In this document: positions 16,001 to 22,887 of the stretch, in pieces
Layout: each line of letters begins with the position of its first letter
Position numbering within the stretch: position 1 is the first letter of the stretch
NCBI GenBank assembly: GCA_900544195.1
Contig: UQUJ01000044.1
Location: forward strand, 1-26,367
Direction: 5' to 3'
DNA from: an uncultured Alistipes sp.
Lineage (GTDB): Bacteria > Bacteroidota > Bacteroidia > Bacteroidales > UBA932
DNA: 26,367 nucleotides
Made by a program: the position numbers and the translations under genes
Notes under the pieces: generated by a model
What the model was told of the DNA's origin: nothing
Databases searched by the model: none
What the model saw: the letters and a program-made list of their open reading frames with translations, nothing else

Positions 16001-16803
16001 CCGTCGGCTCCGTCCTTGCCATCCTTGCCGTCGGCTCCGTCCTTGCCATCGCTTCCCGCGTCACCCTTTTCTCCACGTGCCTGTATTCCGGTATCCTTGT
16101 CTCCGATCCACCAGTTTCCGTCCTTGATGTAAGGAGTCCGGCCATCGTCGCCATCCTTTCCGTCCGCTCCATCCTTACCTTTTATGTAGATGAAGAAATG
16201 AGTGATGTCCACCGTGCCGGTGTACTCTATCGTCTTCTCTTCGATGGCCTTTACCCAGAGCTCATAGGCGGAAAGGCCATCCACACCATCCTGCCCCTTG
16301 TCACCTTTTTCACCCTTTTCTCCACGTGCCTGTATTCCGGTATCCTTGTCACCTATCCACCAGTTGCCATCCTTGATGTAAGGTATAAGGCCGTCCGTCC
16401 CGTCATTGCCGGAAAGGAACCAATAGAAATCCGCCATAGAAGTCTTGGATTTGTCCCATTGAGTCCCTGGATTGTGCGGATCGTCCACACCTGTGGCCAC
16501 ATATTCCTGCCACATCTCATAAGCCGACTTGCCATTAACGCCGTCCTTGCCATCCGTGCCGTCTTTCCCTTTTAGATAAAGGAAGAAGTGGTTGATGTCA
16601 ACCGGGCCGGAGTAATCAATCTGTTTTTCCTGTATAGCCTTGACCCACAGTTCATAGGCCGACAGTCCATCCTTACCGGGAACACCCTGAACGCCTTGTT
16701 CCCCCTGCGGTCCGACCGGCATTGTCACCTCAAGTGAGTTGCAGGCGGCCAGCGCCGACGCCCCGACGAGCGCCGCGACCAATAATCTGATTCGATTTTT
16801 CAT
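13084..16803 (-). CDS. Collagen-like modular surface lipoprotein
   Basis: The protein has 1239 residues. The signal peptide ends in lipobox LAAC with C21. Residues about 28-741 alternate three elements: Gly-X-Y runs, mostly GKD and GAD triplets and nearly proline-free, up to about 13 triplets long; eight SAYELW modules (form SAYELW...DPKNPGSKW...FYEYLRG, about 50-60 residues); and four PYIKDGNWWIGDKDTG modules plus one degenerate. The last 500 residues form a separate domain that I do not recognise. Salt-bridged Gly-Lys-Asp collagen suggests trimeric stalks projecting from the outer membrane, with the C-terminal domain outermost. It starts 9 bases after the OmpA-like gene stop, as the third gene of an operon. 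A role in adhesion is an inference. Copy number of the repeats could be affected by assembly. Confidence 0.8.
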   Translation of the reverse strand: MKNRIRLLVAALVGASALAACNSLEVTMPVGPQGEQGVQGVPGKDGLSAYELWVKAIQEKQIDYSGPVDINHFFLYLKGKDGTDGKDGVNGKSAYEMWQEYVATGVDDPHNPGTQWDKSKTSMADFYWFLSGNDGTDGLIPYIKDGNWWIGDKDTGIQARGEKGEKGDKGQDGVDGLSAYELWVKAIEEKTIEYTGTVDITHFFIYIKGKDGADGKDGDDGRTPYIKDGNWWIGDKDTGIQARGEKGDAGSDGKDGADGKDGKDGADGKDGVDGTDGTDGLSAYELWVADVTSPYGLGDPKNPGSKWNPSKTSIADFYEYLRGSVGDKGADGKDGVDGKDGADGKDGADGKDGADGKSAYDLWKLYVSSGVEDPHNPGTQWDKSKTTMADFYWFLTGDDGADGLIPYIKAGHWWIGETDTGVAAKGDKGDKGDKGDAGADGKDGLDAYEMWKTYVRQTIAAGGVVADQNGNVITLSDLSILKFFQYLTGKAGAKGDKGDAGIDGADGKDGLVPEVNPKTGEWILVDKAAKDTVFTHITAKGQDGKDGADGKDGADGQTPYVGSNGNWWIGGVDTGVKAKGEKGDTGASGSDGKDGADGKDGTDGKDGVDGSNGKSAYELWVADVTSMSGLEDPKNPGSKWDPTKTSVADFYEYLRGATGSKGDSGADGADGKDGADGKDGAGGAAGKSAYELWKELVLSTSGLDNPDNGVYDKTKYPKWPKTAVSLSDFFKYLRGSNGEPGVTLTAIDTLYVEEADWDKYNVAPVRALAKVKMVGTVKDTTYEYVNPYSGGCALIVSGPGPVVIPNCTVSFKDQLGNSYTKTSDASGYIYLTRDELPDWHSGCPSIQDLSARTKPSGFSYGGKNITDDGMIAATCGVPYKVEVNINMLGSEWIRESVYADYEIVRTVEGVGETSWNGVRFPEANVDGTGYYLYRSLGDMNRLRKVNFSSFVSIGDYAIGDHFMKVMNPGVECEWDRPVGTEPSTMTKQLSFGDGEEPRQVSVNHLPVKKDHYDTEYCLPLLDYGQQCVSSTKTVIPEYCGIGALNVTALKGGSGEEEFTSYNGKLVMSDDGTSKVPVNKTNYELILGQTSFSFSFDYSTFGHVYISKAYYDSMTDTYRFKRYDSMMEYISATGLSVSKTYIGGLENSGTLAGVKIRNSVLIYFSAQDGAIVELPPSIIRNVYDNFTIEIPMFSFKDVFYGGSKGTFSYDESNPYVASCEIGGRKYTFQAIKDAKSAPMP

Positions 16804-16812
16804 GAATGAATA

Positions 16813-18027
16813 TTATTTATGTTGGTTAAGATAATTCCATAGTGACTCCGACGTCACCCTTTCGAGAACGACCTTGCGGTCACCCCGGCGCTGCTCATCC
16901 GTGGCCGACTCTGGCACAAGGGCGACACGTTTGCCAAATCCCTTGTAACAAAGTCTGGATGACTGGATTCCCCTTTGAAGAAGAGCCTCATAGACAGCCT
17001 TGGCTCGGGCTCTGGATAGTTCCTCATTGTACTCATCGGACCCTTTCGCGTCCGTGTAGCCCGCGACCAGAAACATTGTGCCCGTGAACCGGGCCAAAGT
17101 ATTGGCGATCTCATCCAGAACAAACTGAGAATCAGCAGTGATGGTGGCCTTGTCAAAGTCAAAGTTCACATTGCTCATCATCTCGGCAAGAGTTTTCTCC
17201 GAAGGTACCTCCTTGATCACCTCACGAACCACCTCCACAGGAACCTCACGCACGACTTCTTTCTCGACAACCTTTTGCGGATAAAGAGCGGCATAGTCAT
17301 CAAGGTGCCTGGGGACATAGCGGTCAGCTGAAGCCTTATGCTTGTCCGCACCGCCCAACCTGAGCACAATCCCGGCGGAGACCTGAGCGAAATTGACTCC
17401 ATCCGTACCAAGCGAGCGGTTGTACTGTCCCTGAATATGCATCCCCACCTTATTGCTAATCCAACCGATCACTCCGATCCCGGCTGATACGGGAAAGAAC
17501 GTGTCCGAATCAAACGTGTAGCCTTTGTTCCATGCATCCTCCGCCTTCCAAAAGGCCTCCTTGGTGACATCACCATTGAACTGTCCGAAATAAGACGTAG
17601 GATAATTCTTATGGTAGAGGTTGACTCCGAGCCTGATGTAGGGCTGGATCCACTCGCTTTTCCGGAACGGCCTGATCTGGATCCCTGGACTGACCATCAA
17701 TGAATATCCTTGCCTCTCCTTTTCGGCATCATTGTATCTCGCCAAACCGAGGGTTCCTTGAAGATCGGCGTACAGCCATCTGTTCAGTTCAATGGCAGAG
17801 TAGATCTCAATCCCGCCATAAAGCAGCTTTTCATCCAAATTGAAGATGTAGTCTCCTCCTGGTGTCTGACGGAAGTTCGACACTGTGGCCCTTGTGATGT
17901 TCATGGCAGCTCCGCCAAGTCCGAATTCCCAAGTTCCAGGCACTGTTTTCTCTTGCGAAAGCCCGGAGATCGGACAAAGCAAGGCAAGCACAACGGCAGA
18001 CGCCGTCCTGTTCAGTTTGATTTTCAT
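16813..18027 (-). CDS. OmpA-family outer membrane protein
   Basis: The protein has 404 residues from the ATG at 18027 (MKIKLNRTASAVVLALLC signal peptide); an upstream TTG is less likely. Residues about 30-225 look like an eight-strand barrel with alternating strands ending in aromatic residues. A linker (about 252-277) repeats Val-Glu-rich units such as VVREVPVEVVREV. Residues 284-400 form the OmpA/MotB peptidoglycan-binding domain, with NFDFDKATI, D326 in GYTDAKGSDEYNEELSRARA and R341 as expected diaminopimelate contacts. It anchors the outer membrane to the wall. It sits between a DUF4493-type lipoprotein gene and the collagen-like gene, 17 and 9 bases apart, so the three are probably one transcript and one surface assembly. 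Confidence 0.88.
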   Translation of the reverse strand: MKIKLNRTASAVVLALLCPISGLSQEKTVPGTWEFGLGGAAMNITRATVSNFRQTPGGDYIFNLDEKLLYGGIEIYSAIELNRWLYADLQGTLGLARYNDAEKERQGYSLMVSPGIQIRPFRKSEWIQPYIRLGVNLYHKNYPTSYFGQFNGDVTKEAFWKAEDAWNKGYTFDSDTFFPVSAGIGVIGWISNKVGMHIQGQYNRSLGTDGVNFAQVSAGIVLRLGGADKHKASADRYVPRHLDDYAALYPQKVVEKEVVREVPVEVVREVIKEVPSEKTLAEMMSNVNFDFDKATITADSQFVLDEIANTLARFTGTMFLVAGYTDAKGSDEYNEELSRARAKAVYEALLQRGIQSSRLCYKGFGKRVALVPESATDEQRRGDRKVVLERVTSESLWNYLNQHK

Positions 18028-18044
18028 AAAAGACAATTATTTGG

Positions 18045-19154
18045 TTAACGCTTACTCAAAACATATTCGGTGATGTTCTCAATACCCGGGATGCCAAAAT
18101 AGGCCGCGATCAAGTCTCCCTTAAGGTAAATCTTCCTGCCGACAAGTTCCGGATGATCCGCCAGGTTTATAGCTGCCCGTATGTCACCTTTCGGCAGTTT
18201 CACCGACATGCAAGAGCTCTTGGCGGTCACGGAGGAACGCGCCGCGATGGCGATGCAGGTCATGGACAAGAACGGAGCCGTGAAGGAAATGCCTTCCTTT
18301 GCGGAAGACAGATCTCCTCCGACAACATAGCCGCACACCCACACTCCTTTCTCACCGACATGCTCTTTGGCCTGTCCCACGCTGTACGCCGTGGCCTGTG
18401 TCGTGCCTGGATCCGCTCCTTGTCCGGAACCGATCTCATACTCAAAGCTGTTCCAGACACGGCTCGTGTCAACAGCGATGGAAAGGCTACCGGACTCTCC
18501 AGGCTTTGGCGGTTCGGCCGACGGACATGATATTCCCAATGTCAAGACCTCGCAAGTCTCCAGAAATCGGGACAGCAGCACTTTTGTGGACGTGCCATCG
18601 TTCAACGCCACAGAGACATTTCCAGGCTTGAAATAGCCGACACGCTTTTCCGTCTGGCTGTATTTGAGATCTCCTTCCGATGACGAGACCGTCACGGAGC
18701 CGTTCGGATAAGTGGACTTGAACTTCTGATCCAGTTTCAGACGCAAGCCGGAATTGAGTTGCGAGCAATTCAACCGAGCTTTGGTGTTTGCTCCGGACTT
18801 CACGACGACAACCTGCTCGTCTCCAAACTGAGGAGCGGAAAACTCAGGCTTGAGGAAAGTCCGCGAGACAGCCTTGACAGTGTAGCTTCCGGGGTTGACC
18901 AGCATCGATTCCGGAGAGTCGCCATAGGCTCCCTCATAAAGCACATCACCGGCAGAGTTTTTCACCGTAAGGATGAACGCATCCGTGTCCGGCAGGTCAA
19001 CCACAGATCGTGTAAAGACCCGGGAAGAGAAATTCCAGCTTAAGGAGCCCTGGGCACTTCCGGAAGGAATTTTGTTGCAGGATAGGGTCGAAGCGGCCAA
19101 TGCCATCATTCCGGCCACCGAGACCTTCAAGAGGATTCTGATAGAATTCTTCAT
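18045..19154 (-). CDS. Lipoprotein with DUF4493-like and DUF6359-like (OB-fold) domains
   Basis: The protein has 369 residues. The signal peptide ends at LSC (C26), predicting a lipoprotein. Residues about 50-240 resemble DUF4493 (DTDAFILTVKNSAGDVLYEG, then LVNPGSYTVKAVS), a family common in Bacteroidales surface proteins. Residues about 255-369 resemble the OB-fold DUF6359: AYSVGQAKEHVGEKGVWVCG, VKLPKGDIRAAINLADHPE, VGRKIYLKGDL and YFGIPGIENITEYVLS. It is the first gene of the collagen-like/OmpA operon and has a clear promoter. Ligand and function are unknown; domain names are from memory of the motifs. Confidence 0.78.
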   Translation of the reverse strand: MKNSIRILLKVSVAGMMALAASTLSCNKIPSGSAQGSLSWNFSSRVFTRSVVDLPDTDAFILTVKNSAGDVLYEGAYGDSPESMLVNPGSYTVKAVSRTFLKPEFSAPQFGDEQVVVVKSGANTKARLNCSQLNSGLRLKLDQKFKSTYPNGSVTVSSSEGDLKYSQTEKRVGYFKPGNVSVALNDGTSTKVLLSRFLETCEVLTLGISCPSAEPPKPGESGSLSIAVDTSRVWNSFEYEIGSGQGADPGTTQATAYSVGQAKEHVGEKGVWVCGYVVGGDLSSAKEGISFTAPFLSMTCIAIAARSSVTAKSSCMSVKLPKGDIRAAINLADHPELVGRKIYLKGDLIAAYFGIPGIENITEYVLSKR

Positions 19155-19195
19155 AGTTGATAAAATTAACGGTCCGCACCGTTGCGGTCCGTCTG

Positions 19196-19228
19196 CAAAA
19201 ATATGGCGACAGAACGTAAATAATCAAA
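19196..19228 (-). promoter_or_regulatory. Promoter of the lipoprotein-OmpA-collagen operon
   Basis: On the minus strand TTTG (19228-19225), a 21-bp spacer and TATTTTTG (19203-19196) fit the Bacteroidetes form. The leader of about 35 bases can form a short hairpin (CCGCA with TGCGG around 19171-19190). Confidence 0.7.
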
Positions 19229-19337
19229 AGAAAGAAAAATAGTTTTCTATAAAAAACATAAATTTCTGTTTCTTTTATGAATATGTAAATATAACGCCTC
19301 CATTTGCGGGTCACAGACAGGTCTTGGTAAAAATTCA

Positions 19338-19368
19338 CGGGGCAATCGCAGTCACTGCGATCACCCCG
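19338..19368 (-). terminator. Strong hairpin, possible terminator of the 172-residue membrane protein gene
   Basis: Arms 19338-19352 and 19354-19368 pair over 15 bp with two internal mismatches. On the minus strand the stem is followed within a few bases by five T residues. It lies 167 bases past the stop at 19536. On the plus strand no T run follows, so it would not be a plus-strand terminator. Confidence 0.5.
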
Positions 19369-19390
19369 CTACTTAACCTAAACTTAAACT

Positions 19391-19444
19391 ATGAAAAACT
19401 TCACGTCAAATATACAAATTCTTTTAAATAAAACAACAATTTGA
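19391..19444 (+). other. Orphan leader-like micro-ORF (17 codons)
   Basis: ATG at 19391 encodes MKNFTSNIQILLNKTTI and stops. The preceding TTAACCTAAACTTAAACT resembles leaders I associate with Bacteroidales outer-membrane protein genes. It may be the remnant of a lost gene or chance. No plus-strand promoter was clear. The gene-free stretch 19155-19535 holds this, the hairpin at 19338 and the operon promoter at 19196. Confidence 0.25.
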
Positions 19445-19535
19445 AACGATTTTTTATGTTGTTTTTATTTTAACCAGAGCATTTTCTCTTAAATCCAGTC
19501 AAATCATACCTCAAAACGTAAAATCAAGGCACACC

Positions 19536-20054
19536 TCACTTCGCCCCATGCACTGACTCAAGAAGATTCCTGACCGCTATTTGAGCCTTGACGCTTGGCC
19601 GCAAAGCAAAGATCACAACGGCGACTGAAGCAACCAATCCAAGTGCGACAGTGAATACTCCCGGGATTCCGTCTATGCCTGATATTCCCAGAACAATGAA
19701 TATCACGGCGAGGAGCAGAACAAGAGCGACCTTGCCTTTCCTGTTCTTGTCACCTTCCTTAAGACAAAGCGCATAACGCCGGATTTCTTCTCCATCGGAA
19801 TTGTGCCCGACAAGCCCGGCATCCTCCAAGCGACAGGAAATCGCGCGCCATCGCAAAGGTGACGACCAGTCCACAAACAGGTCGCACTCCCCCGTTGTGT
19901 CAGGAAGATCCTCAGGTAATATCTCGTTGGATCTTTTCACATCACCAAGTTTTGTCAATTCTACCTTGATGCCTCCCAGTACCGTCCCGAACGGTTTCTC
20001 GCTCGTGAACAGCACCATCCCGGCATCCATCATCTGTACTTTCTTGTCAATCAT
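19536..20054 (-). CDS. Small membrane protein of unknown function
   Basis: The product has up to 172 residues: a soluble N-terminal half (about 105 residues, with VDWSSPLRWRAISCRLEDAG), two adjacent membrane segments (about 109-126 and 131-150; VALVLLLAVIFIVLG), and a short basic tail. No family was recognised. The predicted transcript start falls about at the first ATG, so translation may be leaderless or may start at the in-frame ATG ATG at 20033. It lies alone between the nqr operon and the surface operon. Confidence 0.7.
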   Translation of the reverse strand: MIDKKVQMMDAGMVLFTSEKPFGTVLGGIKVELTKLGDVKRSNEILPEDLPDTTGECDLFVDWSSPLRWRAISCRLEDAGLVGHNSDGEEIRRYALCLKEGDKNRKGKVALVLLLAVIFIVLGISGIDGIPGVFTVALGLVASVAVVIFALRPSVKAQIAVRNLLESVHGAK

Positions 20055-20058
20055 GCCG

Positions 20059-20091
20059 CAAATTTAACAATCTTTGAATATACCACACAAT
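20059..20091 (-). promoter_or_regulatory. Promoter of the 172-residue membrane protein gene
   Basis: On the minus strand ATTG (20091-20088), a 21-bp spacer and TAAATTTG (20066-20059) fit the consensus apart from one base in the -33 box. Its end is only 4 bases from the first ATG. Confidence 0.6.
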
Positions 20092-20124
20092 CTATGACCG
20101 ATATATTAATAAATAATCAGGAGC

Positions 20125-20196
20125 GAAGCGACGCAAGGGGTCTGGGGAATACGGTCCCCAGTGCCCCACTGGGGCTGTCACGAAGTGACTGGGGGT
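20125..20196 (+). repeat. Multi-hairpin interspersed repeat, copy B
   Basis: The 72-bp unit contains three successive hairpins: CTGGGGA with TCCCCAG, CCCC with GGGG around ACT, and GTCAC with GTGAC. It differs from copy C by about three bases. Reading frames in it (PVGHWGPYSPDPLRRFA) are repeat artefacts. Confidence 0.85.
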
Positions 20197-20220
20197 TTGA
20201 ATGTAAAGCGCACGCAGTGC

Positions 20221-20292
20221 GAAGCGACGCAAGGGGTCTGGGGAATACGGTCCCCAGTGCCCCACCGGGGCTGTCACGCAGTGACCGGGGGT
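20221..20292 (+). repeat. Multi-hairpin interspersed repeat, copy C
   Basis: A direct copy of 20125-20196, offset by 96 bp, directly beyond the nqr operon terminator. The differences from copy B are mostly compensatory within stems (ACTGGGG to ACCGGGG; AAGTGACTGG to CAGTGACCGG). Confidence 0.85.
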
Positions 20293-20330
20293 AAAAAAAT
20301 AAGGAGTTGACTTTTTAGGCCAACTCCCTT
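20293..20330 (-). terminator. Terminator of the nqr operon
   Basis: Arms 20321-20330 and 20301-20309 (GGAGTTG with CAACTCC) are followed on the minus strand by a T-rich run (20299-20293). It lies 20 bases after the nqrF stop. Confidence 0.85.
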
Positions 20331-20349
20331 TAGTGGTACAAGGTCTCGA

Positions 20350-21618
20350 TTACGAGAAGTTATCGTACAGAATGCTCTCAGGCTGCACTCCAAGGCTGTC
20401 AAGCAACTTGTTGACGGAAGCGACCATCATTGGAGGTCCGCACATGAAGTACTTGATGTCCTCCGGAGCGTCGTGATCCTTGAGGTAGGTCTCGTACATC
20501 ACGTTGTGGACAAAGCCGGCCGTGTACTTGACTCCAGCCGCATCAGCGGCAGGATCAGGACGGTCAAGAGCCAGATGGAAGTGGAAGTTCGGGAAGTCCT
20601 TCTCGATCTCGGCAAAGTCCTCAAGGTAGAACGCCTCGACAAGACTGCGGGCACCGTAGAAGAAATGAACCTCCTTCCTGGTCTTGAGGGTCTTGAACAG
20701 ATGCATGATGTGGCTTCTGAGAGGAGCCATGCCGGCGCCACCACCCACGAAGATATATTCCTGAGAATCAGGATCATTCTTCGGAAGAAGGAACTCGCCG
20801 AACGGACCTGAGATCCAAACCTTGTCGCCTGGCTTGCGGGTGAACACATAGGATGAGCCGACTCCCGGAGGAACAGGCAGCATCTTGAAGACACCCTTAG
20901 GCTGGCTCCTGTCAAACGGAGGAGTCGCGATACGGACATTCAACTTGATGATGTCACCCTCGGCAGGATAAGAGGCCATGGAGTAAGCCCTGACAGTAGG
21001 CACCTCGTTCTTGGCCTTGATGCCGAAGAATCCGTACCTCTCCCAGTCTGCCTTGTAAACATCGTCAACATCGATCGTCGAGAAGTCAAGGTCGTAGGCA
21101 GGGATGTCGATCTGGATGTACTCGCCGGACTTGAAGTCGAGGTGAACTCCCGCAGGAAGCTTCACGGTGAACTCCTTGATGAAGGTGGCCACGTTCTTGT
21201 TGGAGATGACCTCACACTCAAGCTTCTGAACGCTTAGCGTTGACTCAGGAACCTGGATCTTGATGTTCTCCTTCACCTTTACCTGGCAACCGAGACGGTA
21301 GCCGTCCTTGATCTGCCTGCGGCTGAAGAAGCCGGTCTCGGTAGGAAGGATGGTTCCGCCACCCTCAAGCACCTGAACCTTGCACTGACCGCAGTTCGCC
21401 TTTCCGCCGCAGGCGGAAGGAAGGAAGATCTTCTGGTCGGCGAGAGTGTGGAGAAGGTCACCGCCCTGAGGAACGTCAAGAGTCTTCTTGCCATTGTTGA
21501 TGTCAATCTTGACGGTTCCGTCAGGAGTGAGCTTTAACTTTACGAAAAGAAGCAGAGCGACCAGAACCACGGTCACTACCACAATTGTGATGATTGCTGC
21601 AATTACTGTTGAAAACAT
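20350..21618 (-). CDS. nqrF: Na+-translocating NADH:quinone reductase subunit F
   Basis: The protein has 422 residues from the ATG at 21618, preferred because AGGAGG lies 8 bases upstream; a GTG 6 bases earlier is possible. An N-terminal membrane helix (about 5-27) is followed by a 2Fe-2S ferredoxin domain (C70, C76, C79, C111; PSACGGKANCGQC), an FAD domain with RAYSMAS (210-216) and an NADH domain with GGGAGMAP (292-299) and MCGPPMM (C393). It takes electrons from NADH and passes them through FAD and the cluster to the rest of NQR. It is the last gene of the operon, ending before a strong terminator. Confidence 0.97.
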   Translation of the reverse strand: MFSTVIAAIITIVVVTVVLVALLLFVKLKLTPDGTVKIDINNGKKTLDVPQGGDLLHTLADQKIFLPSACGGKANCGQCKVQVLEGGGTILPTETGFFSRRQIKDGYRLGCQVKVKENIKIQVPESTLSVQKLECEVISNKNVATFIKEFTVKLPAGVHLDFKSGEYIQIDIPAYDLDFSTIDVDDVYKADWERYGFFGIKAKNEVPTVRAYSMASYPAEGDIIKLNVRIATPPFDRSQPKGVFKMLPVPPGVGSSYVFTRKPGDKVWISGPFGEFLLPKNDPDSQEYIFVGGGAGMAPLRSHIMHLFKTLKTRKEVHFFYGARSLVEAFYLEDFAEIEKDFPNFHFHLALDRPDPAADAAGVKYTAGFVHNVMYETYLKDHDAPEDIKYFMCGPPMMVASVNKLLDSLGVQPESILYDNFS

Positions 21619-21633
21619 AGTCACTGCCTCCTA

Positions 21634-22230
21634 TTAGATTGTAAGTCCCATGAAGGTCATGAAGGCCATAGCCATCAGACCGACGGTGATGAATGTGATA
21701 CCTGTGCCTCTGAGTCCCGCAGGAATCCTGGAGTAAGACATCTTCTCCCTGATAGCGGCGAGCGTCACGATGGCGAGGAACCAGCCGATTCCCGAACCGA
21801 GCGAGTAGACCGCAGCCTCCCCGACATTCACAAACTCCTTGTTCTGCATGAAGAGCGAGCCACCAAGGATGGCGCAGTTCACGGCGATCAAAGGCAGGAA
21901 GATACCCAATGACGAATATAGGGTCGGTGCGAATTTCTCGACGATCATCTCGACAAGCTGCGTGAACGCGGCGATGACGGCGATGAATATGATGAAGCTG
22001 AGGAAACTCAGATCCACACCTTTTATCAATGCGTCAGGCGCCAGGACGTACTTGTTCAGAAGATAGTTGATCGGCAATGTCACAAGAAGGACGAAAATAA
22101 CAGCGACACCAAGACCGGAAGCTGTCTTCACATTTTTCGATACCGCCAGGTATGAGCACATACCGAGGAAGTACGCGAAAATCATATTGTCAACGAATAT
22201 TGACTTTACGAATAAGCTTAAATATTCCAT
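21634..22230 (-). CDS. nqrE: Na+-translocating NADH:quinone reductase subunit E
   Basis: The 198-residue protein has six membrane segments. The conserved cysteines of the NqrD/E pair appear in GMCSYLAVS (Cys about 25) and VNCAILGG (Cys about 120), which hold an iron centre in the membrane in characterised complexes. It is homologous to NqrD and arranged with opposite membrane topology. It lies 21 bases after nqrD and 15 before nqrF. Confidence 0.97.
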   Translation of the reverse strand: MEYLSLFVKSIFVDNMIFAYFLGMCSYLAVSKNVKTASGLGVAVIFVLLVTLPINYLLNKYVLAPDALIKGVDLSFLSFIIFIAVIAAFTQLVEMIVEKFAPTLYSSLGIFLPLIAVNCAILGGSLFMQNKEFVNVGEAAVYSLGSGIGWFLAIVTLAAIREKMSYSRIPAGLRGTGITFITVGLMAMAFMTFMGLTI

Positions 22231-22251
22231 AATCAGTACTTGTCTTTGTCG

Positions 22252-22872
22252 TTATTTTTCCTGAAGGTCCTTCTGGATGCTTCTCTGGATCCAGATGATG
22301 CAGCCGATGAGAATCAGCGCCATCGGAGGGAGGATCACGAGACCGTTGTTGACATAACCAGCCGCATAGAAGCTTTCAGGGATGATTCTGAATCCGAGCA
22401 GGGTGCCGGAGCCGAAGAGTTCACGGAAGAAAGCCACCACAACGAGGATGAGGCCGTAGCCCACACCATTGGCGAGTCCGTCAAGAAGGGACGGAAGCGG
22501 CTTGTTGCCAAGGGCGAACGCCTCGATACGTCCCATGACGATACAGTTGGTGATGATCAGACCGATGTAGACTGACAGTTGCTTGTCGATTCCGTAGGCA
22601 TAGGCCTTGAGGAGCTGATCGACAAGAATAACCATCATGGCCACCACAACCAGCTGCACGATGATACGCACGCGGTTAGGGATTGTGTTTCTCAGGATCG
22701 AGAGGACAAGACTGGAGAGTCCTGTCACCGCGATCACGGAAAGGGCCATGACGAACGCTCCCTTGAGCTCGACAGTTACAGCGAGGGAGGAGCAGATACC
22801 CAGCACAAGGACAGTGATAGGGTTGCCCTTGAAGATCGGGTTAAGAATCGTTTCTTTGAGTTCTTTATTCAT
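22252..22872 (-). CDS. nqrD: Na+-translocating NADH:quinone reductase subunit D
   Basis: The 206-residue protein has six membrane segments, with ICSSLAV (Cys about 27) and TNCIVMGRIEAFA (Cys about 109) as the iron-binding cysteines shared with NqrE. The start at 22872 is supported by GGAGG 7 bases upstream. It lies 15 bases after nqrC. Confidence 0.97.
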   Translation of the reverse strand: MNKELKETILNPIFKGNPITVLVLGICSSLAVTVELKGAFVMALSVIAVTGLSSLVLSILRNTIPNRVRIIVQLVVVAMMVILVDQLLKAYAYGIDKQLSVYIGLIITNCIVMGRIEAFALGNKPLPSLLDGLANGVGYGLILVVVAFFRELFGSGTLLGFRIIPESFYAAGYVNNGLVILPPMALILIGCIIWIQRSIQKDLQEK

Positions 22873-22887
22873 ATTACTTCCTCCATT

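Noticed and set aside
20092..20294. Open frames of about 60 codons on both strands
   Set aside because: They lie in the tandem copies of the 72-bp repeat and read the repeated PVGHWGPYSPDPLRRFA; no start signals.
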